A stretch of 60,853 nucleotides of DNA from UBA7803 sp041690675 (GTDB lineage: Bacteria > Pseudomonadota > Gammaproteobacteria > Pseudomonadales > Azotimanducaceae): assembly GCA_041690675.1 (NCBI GenBank), contig JAWLGU010000016.1:1-60853 (forward strand), in the 5' to 3' direction. The notes under the pieces were generated by a model. It ran no database searches and was not told the DNA's origin. It was given only the letters and a program-made list of their open reading frames with translations. A program made the position numbers and the translations under genes. This document shows positions 16,750 to 26,363 of the stretch, one piece after another (within the stretch, counting starts at the first letter, position 1; every line of letters begins with the position of its first letter).

Positions 16750-18588
16750 CTATCCCGAAGCCTCCTGCGTCGTGGCGGCTGCACTGCGACGGGCAGTATC
16801 ACCGTTCGACGTCGCGGCAAGGATGACCTGGGCCGGGCCCTCGTCGACGATTCGGCCGTCCTGCAGTCGATAAATTCGGTCGCATTGGGCGACCGTGGTG
16901 AGGCGGTGCGCGACGATGAGGACCGTCTTCTTTCCGTGCAGAGCCATCACCGCTTGCATCACTTCCCGCTCAGTGTTGGTATCGAGCGCGCTGGTGGCCT
17001 CGTCCAGCACAAGCACGTCCGGGTCATGGTACAGCGCACGAGCAATCCCGATGCGCTGGCGTTGCCCGCCCGACAGCCGGACGCCGTGCTCTCCCACGAC
17101 GCTGTCGAGCCCCTCCGGTAGTGACGAAACCAGGTCGTCGAGCTGGGCGGCGCTGAGGGCACGGTAGACGGCGTCGTCATCTATGGCCTGGTCGGCCAGT
17201 CCGAAGGCCACATTCCGCCGCACGGTGTCGTCTGTCAGATAGATGGCCTGAGGAACGTACCCGACCTGACGCTGCCAGCTACGCAAGCCCTGGTGAATGT
17301 CCACACCGTCAACGCATACGGTGCCGTGAGTCGGAACCAGGATGCCGAGAAGAAGATCGACGATCGTGCTCTTTCCGGATCCGCTTTGACCGATCAGCCC
17401 TACCGTCTCGCTCCTACGGACCTCGAGCTCGACGTCCGACAGCACCGGTCGGGGTCCTTGCGGGTACGTATAGCTCACCTGATGAAACCGTATGGCATCA
17501 TTCAGAGCGAAGTGCCGCGAGCTTTCGCTCGCCGAATGCTCGTCGACTGGCAGCTGGAGCTCCTTGTAAATGCTTTCGACGGTGGCACCGCCGAACCGGA
17601 GTGACTGGAGCGCGCCGACCAGCTTGTTGACTGACGGCATCATACGGAATGCGATGGCTGCAAAAAGGCCCAGCGTCGGGAGGACGTTCTGCGGTTCGCG
17701 GCCCTGGAACATCATCACGGCGACCAATACGGTCAGCCCAACCACAGCGAGAAACTCTAGCCATAGTCGCGGCATCTGGTTCAGCGTACTCTGGTTCCGG
17801 ACCATCCGCGTCGCCTCGCCGTTGTGCCTGCGGTAGCTCTCCAGGAACTCATGCTCGCGTCCCAGAAGTTTGACATCCTTGGCACCGTTCAAGCCCTGCT
17901 GCAGGTGTTGTAGCCGCAGGCCTTCGTGATACTGCCTTACCTTGCCCCACCGGTTGACGTGATTGCGGATTAGGCTGTAGAAGCCGGCGGTGGCGATGCC
18001 CAGAACGGCCGCGACGGCGAGAGCTCCCAAGGGCTCCACCAGCAGGAGCACAACAAGGAGCCACACCAGAAGAAGCCCTTCGGTCACGATCTTCATTACC
18101 GGTGACAGCGCGCTTTGGATGAGCATGTTGGTCTCGCCAAGAATGTTGCGTATCAGGCGCGAGGAGTTTCGCTGCAGGTGAAACGTCCACGGTTGCGCTA
18201 GATAGGTTGCGTACAGCCGCTCGGAAACTCGGAGCCGGACGTCGAAGATGAAACGGTTTTGCACCAAGGCCAGCAGACCGAGAAAGAGCGACTTTACGAG
18301 GAACACCACCACCAGAGCAGACAGGCCCCAGACAAGCAGGGATTCGCGGTCCGGATTGCCGAGCGCTTCGAGGAAGGGCGCGGCCGCAGGGTATGTAGCC
18401 GCAATATCCTCCTGAGTAATTACGACAATGGTCGGTACGACCATGCTCAGCCCAAGGGTTTCCAAGGCGATCCCAAACGTAATCATTGCCAGGAGGAGGA
18501 CCAGTGCCTTGCGTTCCCTGGAGGTAAGCAGCCTCCAGAGCTTGGTGACGAGCGCCTGGCGGTTAGTGTTCCTGTGCCTCACCCTCAT
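16750..18588 (-). CDS. ABC exporter half-transporter, PglK-like lipid-linked oligosaccharide flippase
   Basis: 612 residues. Six-helix membrane domain (about 25-330), then an ATPase domain: Walker A GQSGSGKS (about 397-404), signature LSGGQRQR, Walker B VLVLDEAT, switch His in AHRL. MPRLWLEFL and FRMMPSVNKL in the membrane domain match counterparts in Campylobacter PglK, which flips lipid-linked heptasaccharide. With no Wzx in the window, this is the best candidate for flipping the lipid-linked repeat. It forms a minus-strand unit with the GT2 and phosphatase-superfamily genes. Confidence 0.85.
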   Translation of the reverse strand: MRVRHRNTNRQALVTKLWRLLTSRERKALVLLLAMITFGIALETLGLSMVVPTIVVITQEDIAATYPAAAPFLEALGNPDRESLLVWGLSALVVVFLVKSLFLGLLALVQNRFIFDVRLRVSERLYATYLAQPWTFHLQRNSSRLIRNILGETNMLIQSALSPVMKIVTEGLLLVWLLVVLLLVEPLGALAVAAVLGIATAGFYSLIRNHVNRWGKVRQYHEGLRLQHLQQGLNGAKDVKLLGREHEFLESYRRHNGEATRMVRNQSTLNQMPRLWLEFLAVVGLTVLVAVMMFQGREPQNVLPTLGLFAAIAFRMMPSVNKLVGALQSLRFGGATVESIYKELQLPVDEHSASESSRHFALNDAIRFHQVSYTYPQGPRPVLSDVELEVRRSETVGLIGQSGSGKSTIVDLLLGILVPTHGTVCVDGVDIHQGLRSWQRQVGYVPQAIYLTDDTVRRNVAFGLADQAIDDDAVYRALSAAQLDDLVSSLPEGLDSVVGEHGVRLSGGQRQRIGIARALYHDPDVLVLDEATSALDTNTEREVMQAVMALHGKKTVLIVAHRLTTVAQCDRIYRLQDGRIVDEGPAQVILAATSNGDTARRSAAATTQEASG

Positions 18589-18895
18589 GCGGGTAGACTG
18601 TGAGTGTCACGTGTCATGAGACGATCCCTCAGCAGATTCGTATTCTTCAAGTGGCGCCGTAACCCTATGTAATCCCTGGAATGGCGCACGACGCATTACG
18701 GAAGCCCATTGACAACCTGAGATATTCCCGCTCCTGTGGCCCGGTCGTCGTTCGACGTTCTGCAAGCTCCGTGCCGCGTACTTGCGCGCCGAGCGAATGG
18801 ACGAATCGTCAGTTGAAAGACATTTCGTCAATGCCAGATGTGACGCTCGCGCAGTGGGTCCTTATCATTTCACGAAGCATCCGATGGAGGCGTGC
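18589..18895. other. Divergent intergenic region, 307 bp
   Basis: Lies between the ABC exporter (minus) and a glycosyltransferase (plus), so it should hold promoters for both. A TTGACA hexamer is at 18709-18714, but no good -10 follows at 16-18 bases. No convincing gene, RNA or repeat is visible. Confidence 0.5.
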
Positions 18896-20212
18896 ATGAG
18901 TTCAGCATCGGCAGAGAGAAACCGCGTGCTGTATGTGGTGATGGGTTGGCCGCGGCGGATGACCAATGATCGAGTCGCAAAAATTCTCACCCTTCGGCCC
19001 CATTTCGACGACCTTGTGCTCGTAACCCGTGGCTCGGAGCCCGCCGATGAGGGGGTGCTGGCGGTGCGGGGCATTCCAAATCCATTAGGTTGGCTGCGCA
19101 GGGCAGGCCTGCACGGGCTCCGAAGGGCTCTCGAGCGCGTGCTGTTCTTTCCCAATTCCCACGTGCTGTTCACCTCGGTTGCAAAGCGAAAGCTGAAACA
19201 ACGAATTCAGAACGACCTTAAGGAAGGCAGGTCGGTTACTGTGCTCGTATGCGTTCCCAATCACGAGAACACCTCTGTGGGCCTGTACCTCAAGACTCGT
19301 TTCCCCGAAATCCGCTGGGTTATGGACTGGCAGGATCTATGGACGTATGACCAGAACTATTTCGAGGGCATCCTGCCGATATATCGTCGTTGGGTGAGGA
19401 ATCGGGAACGACAGGTCCTCGATACCGCAGATCTGCACGTGACTACCAACGGCTACGCCTGCGAAGTTCTGCACCAGCGCTACGACGTGCCCAGCGATCG
19501 GCTTCTGGCGATCAATCATCACTTCGATCGAAGACAGCTGAAGCCCGCCAACGTTCACCGACCGTTCGCTGGTGACGTCCCGATCAGGATCGGGTTCCTC
19601 GGCTCGATGTTCAAGCCTCCGCGTGTTCCAGGGTTCGAGTTCATGCAGACGCTTCGACAGTTGAGGCAGCGGGGCGTCGATATCCAGCTGCATTTGCATG
19701 GCCGGCTACCGCCTGAGGTGCAGCGACGTTGGCACTGGCTCGAGGAATCGGGCTTGGTACTGGAGCAGCGGGTTCCCCATAGGGAATGTGTGAAGGTGCT
19801 GTCACAGTACGACTACCTTCTGCTTCTACTGGCTGATCTGCCCAATTCGCGGGCAGTGATGAGCATCAAGCTGCCGCAATACCTGCTGGCACGCAGGCCG
19901 ATACTGGCCTTGGTACCTGAAGTGTCTGCAGTCGCCGACATCGTCACGCGATCCGGCACGGGCATGGTCATTCCGTCGGGTGGCGATTGGCTCGAAGGGC
20001 TGACTCTGGGGTTGCAGAGTGCCAAGCTCAGGCGAATGGAATCGATCGACGAGGATTACATCGAACGATTCTCGTGGGATCGATTGTCGGGAAGATGGCT
20101 GGAGGCACTGATGGCGGGTGCCGTCTCGACGTCACGTGGTCGTGGCGGGACGCAGACGATGCATGACAAGGCGCATAGGATGCCGAAGTCGTGTCCGCCA
20201 GAGGTAGCGTAG
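18896..20212 (+). CDS. Glycosyltransferase, GT4/GT-B-like
   Basis: 438 residues. Two Rossmann-like halves: the N-terminal half with DWQDLWTYDQNYF and VLDTADLHVTTNGYACEVL, the C-terminal half with IRIGFLGSMFKPPRVPGFEF, LPQYLLARRPILALVPE and a terminal helix. This fits a retaining GT-B glycosyltransferase. ATG 18896 has GGAGG five bases upstream. The last 81 bases overlap, tail to tail, the 3' end of the next gene, so the final 27 residues may be a run-on. Confidence 0.8.
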   Translation: MSSASAERNRVLYVVMGWPRRMTNDRVAKILTLRPHFDDLVLVTRGSEPADEGVLAVRGIPNPLGWLRRAGLHGLRRALERVLFFPNSHVLFTSVAKRKLKQRIQNDLKEGRSVTVLVCVPNHENTSVGLYLKTRFPEIRWVMDWQDLWTYDQNYFEGILPIYRRWVRNRERQVLDTADLHVTTNGYACEVLHQRYDVPSDRLLAINHHFDRRQLKPANVHRPFAGDVPIRIGFLGSMFKPPRVPGFEFMQTLRQLRQRGVDIQLHLHGRLPPEVQRRWHWLEESGLVLEQRVPHRECVKVLSQYDYLLLLLADLPNSRAVMSIKLPQYLLARRPILALVPEVSAVADIVTRSGTGMVIPSGGDWLEGLTLGLQSAKLRRMESIDEDYIERFSWDRLSGRWLEALMAGAVSTSRGRGGTQTMHDKAHRMPKSCPPEVA

Positions 20213-21154
20213 TCGAAGTGTGGGGGACAACGTGGTAAGGAACCGGGTCTCGAGCTCGTCGGGCAAAGCCGTGATGGTCCGTTGACGAGCGATTCGCTCC
20301 AGCGATGTCGAAATGCGCCGCTGAAGGCGGCGATACAGCTCCCAGTCGACGGGGGCGGTTTGTCGGACCAGGGCCATATGCTTGGCATAGAGTTCGAGCG
20401 CGTCGTGTTCGGTCCTAAGGGTGTCTCGCGTCAGCGATTGATGGCCTCGGCGCACCCAGGAAACCACCTTAGGCACGTAGACCACCGGACCGAGTCGCGC
20501 CAGGCGTGCGAAGAAGTCCTTGTCCTCGGCCGCGTGGCTAAATCTCGAGTCGAACCAGCCGATTCGGTCACCGTCGCGCCGCTGGAACAAGGTCGTGTGC
20601 GGCACCACCGGGAGTGTGGGCCATAGGACCTCCCGATATCCGTCGTCCACGATGCGAGGCGACGGCGGTTCGCCGCCGTCGGTTGCAGGAAGCCATCGCA
20701 CGCCCGTTGGTTGACCTTCGTCATCGATGAGCTCGAGGTCACCCACCGCGAACGCTGCGTCAGGCACAGCCTCGAATGCGCTCGTCAGTACCTCCAGCCG
20801 GTCGTGGGGCATCAGATCGTCATCGTCCTGGAATGCGATATACCGACCGTTGGCGAGCCGGCAAGCCTCAGTTCGGGCGCGCGCTATGCCTGTATTGGTC
20901 TCGAGGCGATGGTAGAGAATGCGGTCGCTGTATGCCCGCAGGACGTCGGGCGTCTCATCCGTCGAGCCGTCATCGAGGACGAGGATCTCAACGGGCCGAT
21001 AGCGTTGAGCGAACACTGATTCCAGGGTAAGCGGGAGCACGCTCGCGCGGTTGTAGGTGCAGATGACGACGGTGACCATCCGCGCCGCATCGGCAGTATG
21101 TCGGTCCTGGACGGGCATCACTGACAGGCTAGACGACGCTCGTGCTGCCGTCAT
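20132..21154 (-). CDS. Glycosyltransferase family 2
   Basis: 340 residues as drawn. GT-A motifs: VTVVICTYNRASVLPLTLES, LVLDDGSTDETPDVL, GIARARTEACRLANGRYIAF and the metal-binding FQDDDDLM. The start is uncertain: ATG 21154, an ATG at MPVQDRH, or an ATG at MVTVVICTYN, none with a clear ribosome site; homologues usually begin close to the last. Its 3' end overlaps the upstream glycosyltransferase gene by 81 bp. Confidence 0.85.
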   Translation of the reverse strand: MTAARASSSLSVMPVQDRHTADAARMVTVVICTYNRASVLPLTLESVFAQRYRPVEILVLDDGSTDETPDVLRAYSDRILYHRLETNTGIARARTEACRLANGRYIAFQDDDDLMPHDRLEVLTSAFEAVPDAAFAVGDLELIDDEGQPTGVRWLPATDGGEPPSPRIVDDGYREVLWPTLPVVPHTTLFQRRDGDRIGWFDSRFSHAAEDKDFFARLARLGPVVYVPKVVSWVRRGHQSLTRDTLRTEHDALELYAKHMALVRQTAPVDWELYRRLQRRISTSLERIARQRTITALPDELETRFLTTLSPTLRLRYLWRTRLRHPMRLVMHRLRPATTT

Positions 21155-21220
21155 TGATGTAAGGCATTGAGACCGGTCAGGGCGAGATTATTATGATGTC
21201 GAGCGGAGCCTGACATTGAC

Positions 21221-22093
21221 ATGCAGTTGCCCAACTTCCTGATCATCGGCCAGATGCGCGCAGGGTCAACGGCTCTGTACAGCTGTCTCGTCCAGCATCC
21301 GGACGTGTTCATGCCCGAGATGAAGGAACTCAGGTATTTCGGGCGACCAGCTTCGGTGGGCGCGCGCCCGCAGGCCGTCTCGAGCGGACTACCGCGGACC
21401 ATGGAGGAGTATGCACACCACTTCGAAGCTGCCTCGACCCAAACGGCAGTCGGCGAAGCCTCCCCACAGTACATCGACAGTCCTCATGCGGCTTCGCAGA
21501 TAAAATGCGTTCTACCGGATGCCAGGTTGATCGCCAGCATAAGAAACCCGGCGGATCGGCTCTATTCCCTGTACCTGCTGGAGCTCCGCCGGCGCGGTTT
21601 TCGAGAGTCGTTCCGCGAGTGGCTCCTAGCTCCGGGGAGTAAGCGGCTTCTGGAGGATAATTTCACGTCTGACAACCTTCAGCGGTTCTACGATCAGTTT
21701 CCCGCGTCGCAGATCAAGGTGGTGAGATTCGACGACATTGCCGACGATCTAGACGCGGTAACGCGTGAGCTCTTTCAGTTTCTCGGGGTGGACCCGAGCT
21801 TTCAGGTCGAGACGGCACGGGTTCATCGGAACGCAGGTGGTGTGCCGAGGAGTCGCATCGTTTCTATGAGCGTCGCTAGATTCAAGCGATCACGCCGGCT
21901 GCGATTCCTGGCCCGGCGATGGACGCCAGATCTGGTTTGGGGGATGGGAAGGCGGATAAAGGAGGGGAATCTGAACGAGCCTCCACCTATCCCTTGTGAC
22001 GCTCGGAGGGAAATCGCCGATCTGTTTGCCGACGACACGATGAAGCTTCAACGTCTGACCGGGCTCGACCTGTCGCATTGGCTCGTCAGTTGA
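21221..22093 (+). CDS. Sulfotransferase family protein 2
   Basis: 290 residues. The 5'-PSB loop IGQMRAGSTALYSCLVQHP (about 9-27), PEMKELRYFG and the 3'-phosphate motif IRNPADRLYSLYLLEL (about 108-123) are those of heparan/glycan-type sulfotransferases (Sulfotransfer_1). It would use PAPS to sulfate a sugar hydroxyl or amine. Short version with no membrane segment, so it acts in the cytoplasm. It overlaps the convergent glycosyltransferase by 8 bp. Confidence 0.88.
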   Translation: MQLPNFLIIGQMRAGSTALYSCLVQHPDVFMPEMKELRYFGRPASVGARPQAVSSGLPRTMEEYAHHFEAASTQTAVGEASPQYIDSPHAASQIKCVLPDARLIASIRNPADRLYSLYLLELRRRGFRESFREWLLAPGSKRLLEDNFTSDNLQRFYDQFPASQIKVVRFDDIADDLDAVTRELFQFLGVDPSFQVETARVHRNAGGVPRSRIVSMSVARFKRSRRLRFLARRWTPDLVWGMGRRIKEGNLNEPPPIPCDARREIADLFADDTMKLQRLTGLDLSHWLVS

Positions 22094-23336
22094 TGATTGG
22101 GCCGAATCGGGCGGAACTCGCCCCCTCTGAGAAAGTATCGAGATAGCGGCTCGCTGCCCGGGTCCAGGAATACTCCTCGGAAACGTAATCGCGACAGTTC
22201 GCCCTCTTTGCGTCCAGCCCCGGCCGGTTGTCGTGCAGCCGGCGAATGATCGCTTCGAGAGCGGGAACATTCCCGGGTTCGAAGGTGTCGCCGACGTCGC
22301 TGGTCACCATCATCGGTATGCCACCAATCCGGCTCCCGACAACGGGAACGCCCATCATCAGGCTTTCCATGACCACGGTGGGTTGATTGTCTACCAGAGA
22401 TGGAACAACGCAGATGTCCGAGGCGGCGAGTAGCTGGTGGAAACGGGAATCGCGGTTCCTGACGAATCCGTGAAAGGTAACCGGGAGATCCTTCGCTAGA
22501 CGGTAGAGCTTTGTCGCATACGGATCGGAAGGAGTGTGCGCGATCACTCCAAGATGGAGGTCTGGAAGGTCGCGGCGAAGGCGATCTACCGCCTCCAGCA
22601 CCGTGTGCAGACCCTTGCTCGGATGTAGACGACCGGTGAAGACCAGCCGGAATTGATCCTCGGGAATCGCAAGCGCCCTCCGCGCTTCGTCGCGAGACAC
22701 CTCAGGCCAGTTCATCGGGTCGATGCCGTTGGGAACGACCCGGATCCTCTTCAGCCATTTACTGTGTCTCCGCAACCGCGATAGTGCCTCCACGAAGTTG
22801 GGATGGAGGACGACTGTTGCCCTGGCTGCTCGCATCGCGGCCAGGTCGTGCCCCCCGCCCATCTCGAGGAGCCGAAGCTTCAGGGCACGGACGGCACCGC
22901 GGCAAGACCGATAGCGTGTTGGGTCGAGCCAGTGTTGCGGGGTGTGGCAAGTATAGAAACATCTCGTGCCTGGTACGCGGGACAACCGTACTGCCAGTCC
23001 AGGGTCATGTACGTGGACAACGTCGTGGGCATCGATGGCCCCCTTCGCGGAAAGCTCACTTACGACCGCGTCGTGCGCACGCCCGAGTGAGCGCCGATAG
23101 CTCTTGCTGACGGTCTGGTTCCCCGCCCACGGGTAAGGCGACGACGCAGCCATCTCCAGAAGCTTTGCGTCGGTAGGAAAGTATTCGCGAGGGCCGCCCG
23201 GGCCACGGCAGTCCGCGATGGTCACATCGTGGCCCTGCGCCGACAGCGCTTTAGCGAGCTGATACACGACATTGGTGACGGGCCCCATGTGCCTACGTCC
23301 TACACCTCCGCTGAGCGACACCTCGAGTATGCGCAT
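22086..23336 (-). CDS. Glycosyltransferase family 4
   Basis: 416 residues from ATG 23336. N-terminal MRILEVSLSGGVGRRHMGPV, a central VVPNGIDPMNWPEV, FTGRLHPSKGLHTVLEAVDR and the donor-binding region PSLVDNQPTVVMESLMMGVP (the family's E-x7-E pattern). This is a retaining GT-B enzyme using an NDP-sugar. Longer upstream readings lack family similarity. It probably belongs to a minus-strand run with the methyltransferase and next glycosyltransferase. Confidence 0.9.
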   Translation of the reverse strand: MRILEVSLSGGVGRRHMGPVTNVVYQLAKALSAQGHDVTIADCRGPGGPREYFPTDAKLLEMAASSPYPWAGNQTVSKSYRRSLGRAHDAVVSELSAKGAIDAHDVVHVHDPGLAVRLSRVPGTRCFYTCHTPQHWLDPTRYRSCRGAVRALKLRLLEMGGGHDLAAMRAARATVVLHPNFVEALSRLRRHSKWLKRIRVVPNGIDPMNWPEVSRDEARRALAIPEDQFRLVFTGRLHPSKGLHTVLEAVDRLRRDLPDLHLGVIAHTPSDPYATKLYRLAKDLPVTFHGFVRNRDSRFHQLLAASDICVVPSLVDNQPTVVMESLMMGVPVVGSRIGGIPMMVTSDVGDTFEPGNVPALEAIIRRLHDNRPGLDAKRANCRDYVSEEYSWTRAASRYLDTFSEGASSARFGPIIN

Positions 23337-23383
23337 AACCGACCTAGCCCGGTGTTGAGAAACGGACGTCCCAGCCGACCATC

Positions 23384-24157
23384 TCAGGCTCCGGCTAGGT
23401 GGTGTGGAGGAACTCTGAGTACTGCCATTCCCGCGGCGCTGATCGGATGCTCTACCTGGAGCCCGGGGAACTGAGATTTCCACTCCTCGATGCAGGCGCG
23501 CTCGTGCGATCTCCGACTGTCATCGAGGAAGATCCGATGGGTGGGTGCCAGATAGGGAACTACCTCGGGGAGTGCGCCGTTGCGCCCTACCATCGTCCCC
23601 ATCGGGCCGTCGATCACGACCACGTCGAACTGGCCGTGCATGACGCTCAAATCGGCGTTGTACCACCGGTATCCCGTTCCATCTGCGTACGATGAGCTCT
23701 TGAACCCGCACAGCTGCACGACGAGGTTCGGGTACTCCCCGACATCCAGGACATGGTTGAGGTAGTCTACGGTCCCCGCGTGATTCTCCAGGGATAGAAC
23801 TGTAAAACCGAGCTGCAGCCCCAAGCTCGCCAACAGGGCGGTAGAAGTCCCGCTGCCCGCCTCAAGCACGCGTACGGGCGGGTCCGCCTGCAACTCAGAC
23901 AGCAGAAACTCGGCTTTGCGCGGATTGAGTGTGAGGGGGCCCCAAGACAGCTTTGCAGGATCAAGGTCCAGGTCCTTGAGGCGTTGATCCAGGTCCTGCA
24001 TATGACTGCTGCGCCAAGCCATCTTCGCTTGCATGCTTCGGCGGCGTGCGAGGACGCCGGCCTTGACCATCGAACCCTGGGTGAGGTTTACGAATCTGGT
24101 AAAGGCTCGGTCCATCGGTTCGAGCAGCGTGGTCCTATCCTGCGTAGCAATGGTCAT
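23384..24157 (-). CDS. SAM-dependent methyltransferase-like protein
   Basis: 257 residues. A class I Rossmann pattern: motif I VRVLEAGSGTSTALLASLG, then VLSLENHAGTVDYLNHVL, and FDVVVIDGPMGTM as the motif II/DxDGP-like region seen in sugar or FkbM-related methyltransferases. Probably methylates a sugar of the repeat unit; the acceptor cannot be told. ATG 24157 has AGGAGG nine bases upstream and overlaps the preceding glycosyltransferase stop in ATGA. Confidence 0.75.
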   Translation of the reverse strand: MTIATQDRTTLLEPMDRAFTRFVNLTQGSMVKAGVLARRRSMQAKMAWRSSHMQDLDQRLKDLDLDPAKLSWGPLTLNPRKAEFLLSELQADPPVRVLEAGSGTSTALLASLGLQLGFTVLSLENHAGTVDYLNHVLDVGEYPNLVVQLCGFKSSSYADGTGYRWYNADLSVMHGQFDVVVIDGPMGTMVGRNGALPEVVPYLAPTHRIFLDDSRRSHERACIEEWKSQFPGLQVEHPISAAGMAVLRVPPHHLAGA

Positions 24158-25401
24158 CGGCTGCGGCCTCCTGAATTGTCGATGAGAGCTCGTTCTACCA
24201 GCTCCGAAATCAAGGCATAGGAGCGATGCTGGGCCACCCATGTCCGTCCGGAACACCCCATCCTCATTACAAGCGCGGGGTCGCTCAGAAGCTCGGCCAT
24301 CGCGTCGGCGAACGCGGTCTCCTGGTATGGGACGCATCGCCCTCCGCCGCTCTCTCTAATGACGAAGTTTTGCTCGGGAAGGTCGTTTGCCACCACCGCA
24401 CGGGCCAGGGCTAGATACTCCACCAGCTTTGTCGGCGAAGACGGGAAAAACTCTGGTGTGGGCGGAATGGGTGAAACGCCTATCAGAGACTTGCTTACCA
24501 GCTCCCACGCCTGATCGATCGGCAACTGACCCGTGAAGTGCACCGACGAGGCCATTCCAAGGGTGCGCGTCAGATCGTGGAGCTTTCGCTCATCCCGAGG
24601 GTCATGGGCTGCTCCTACGATGTACAGCTCTGCGCGGGGAATGTGCTGTAGCACTCGCGCGAATGCGCGCAGAAGGAAGTCGATCCGGCGGGCTTCGTTG
24701 AGCGCACCGATGTAGATCGCACGAGGATGATTGCATGAGTCGCGGCGCCCTCTGACCAGCGCGATCCGTTCCAGGGACACGCCCATCGGTACCGCCGTCA
24801 TACGCTGCTGAAGGATACCTTTCGCGCTCAGGTCCTCCTTCATCCAACGGCTTTGAACAAACACGTGCCGAGCACGGCGTGAAACGATTCGATAGAGTAC
24901 GAAATACATGAAGCGCGAACGTAGCATGTCGACCGCACGCCGGGGCCAGCGCCTGGAGCGTGCCTTGTATGCGGTCGCCTCCGGGAAGGGGAACGAAAGC
25001 CAGTATACGAACGGGATGTGTAACCGGCTCTGAATGAGTAGAGCCAATAGGACGGCAACGAACTTGTCCTTGACGATCACCAGATCGTAGGCGTTCTGCT
25101 TTGCCAGGTTATAAAGCTTGAGGTCGTGGCGGAAGCCGAGGAGGAGGCGCTTCAGTCTTCCAAGGGCTGAGGCGCCGTCGGACGTTGGCCCGATCCACGC
25201 GGTGCCTCCTCCCCAGGGTTCGGAGATCGGCGATCTCGCGGTGGCGGACTGCATGAGCCAGTCGAAGCGGTGGCCGCGATCGACGAGTCGCCTGGCGAAG
25301 AGTTCGGAAACGTCGACACGCTCGCATGGGTGCTTGTCTGCCGTGATGAAAAGGCATCGCAGGCCGGGGCTCTTCGGGGTCGAGGTTTCTAGAACAGCCA
25401 C
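24154..25401 (-). CDS. Glycosyltransferase family 4
   Basis: 415 residues from GTG 25401. GT-B fold: LRCLFITADKHPCERVDVSE, HVFVQSRWMKEDL, AIYIGALNEARRIDFLLRAF, LYIVGAAHDPRDERKL and FFPSSPTKLVEYLALARAVV at the nucleotide-sugar site. The GTG start lies 13 bases inside the upstream sulfotransferase and has no strong ribosome site; no in-frame ATG fits better. Its stop couples to the methyltransferase. Confidence 0.85.
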   Translation of the reverse strand: MAVLETSTPKSPGLRCLFITADKHPCERVDVSELFARRLVDRGHRFDWLMQSATARSPISEPWGGGTAWIGPTSDGASALGRLKRLLLGFRHDLKLYNLAKQNAYDLVIVKDKFVAVLLALLIQSRLHIPFVYWLSFPFPEATAYKARSRRWPRRAVDMLRSRFMYFVLYRIVSRRARHVFVQSRWMKEDLSAKGILQQRMTAVPMGVSLERIALVRGRRDSCNHPRAIYIGALNEARRIDFLLRAFARVLQHIPRAELYIVGAAHDPRDERKLHDLTRTLGMASSVHFTGQLPIDQAWELVSKSLIGVSPIPPTPEFFPSSPTKLVEYLALARAVVANDLPEQNFVIRESGGGRCVPYQETAFADAMAELLSDPALVMRMGCSGRTWVAQHRSYALISELVERALIDNSGGRSR

Positions 25402-26321
25402 TTCGTACGCCAGCTGCGAAGAGCGCGCCAGACGCGCTGGAGCGCGAAAAAGCTCCGCGGTACCCGAAGAGGGTCGACCTGGCGACGTACGCGGGTCCAA
25501 TCGATCGATGGGCGCCTGAAGTCGGTCGCCGCCAGGATGTCCAGAATACAATCGATCTCTCGGCTTTCCGCCGGATCGATCTCCGGTGTCGGTTCCGCAG
25601 GATCGTCCTGGTAGATCTGCCGATGCCGACCCTGGCACAAGGCCGGTATTCGCCCGCCGTTGGTGCCGATCAATTCGTGGGCGGAGGCCTTGTAGCCTTC
25701 AGAGTGGCTGTCGTACAGGTGTATCTTGGCAGAGGCATTGCCAAAGAGTGTATGGTGGGTGTGCTCCCAGTATCGATGCTTGTTGTCGAAGTATTGGAGT
25801 CCGAGGCGTTGGCAGAGGATTGCCAGCGCGCTGGCATCTCTTACCAGCGTTTCGTAAGGCACGCTGACCCAATTATCCGCGATACTGAAGTAGCGCCGGT
25901 GATATGTCACCCAATGCTTTGCCCAACTCTCCTCCAGTCCTCGCTTTTTTCGGGAGGCATAGAACTGCGCCGGCGTCTTCCAGATGAGGACGTTCGACAC
26001 TTTGACACCCTGTGCCTTGAGCAGCCGGCTTTGTTCTTGTACCCAGATCGGCGATTTGCTCGAATCTACGTGAATGTACCTCTCAGGGACCGCTTCGAAG
26101 AGAGCCAGGTGGACTCGTGACGGTCGAACGTCAATCCTTCGCCAGAGATCGCATTGCGGATCGTTGCAAGCGCATTCCGGTGAAAGATGTTTGCGCCGGT
26201 AGGGATAGATGAACGCGGCCAATTCACCACAAGACAACCCTTTGCGATCGTGACTGAGGATCATGTCCAAGAGCGTTGATCCGCTGTAGGAAGTTCCTCC
26301 TACGAAAACAACCTGCCGCAT
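25389..26321 (-). CDS. Sulfotransferase family protein 3
   Basis: 310 residues. The PAPS loop VGGTSYSGSTLLDMILSHD (about 7-25) and a Cys cluster SPECACNDPQCDLW (about 53-66) match sulfotransferase 1 in layout. The 3'-phosphate region reads LIWKTPAQFYASRKKRG, with Lys where the common motif has Arg. It overlaps the downstream glycosyltransferase start by 13 bp, so the two are coupled. Probably modifies the polysaccharide. Confidence 0.82.
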   Translation of the reverse strand: MRQVVFVGGTSYSGSTLLDMILSHDRKGLSCGELAAFIYPYRRKHLSPECACNDPQCDLWRRIDVRPSRVHLALFEAVPERYIHVDSSKSPIWVQEQSRLLKAQGVKVSNVLIWKTPAQFYASRKKRGLEESWAKHWVTYHRRYFSIADNWVSVPYETLVRDASALAILCQRLGLQYFDNKHRYWEHTHHTLFGNASAKIHLYDSHSEGYKASAHELIGTNGGRIPALCQGRHRQIYQDDPAEPTPEIDPAESREIDCILDILAATDFRRPSIDWTRVRRQVDPLRVPRSFFALQRVWRALRSWRTKWLF

Positions 26322-26363
26322 ACCATCCCACCGACGCCAGATTTGGGCGAAAACGTCAGAAAT

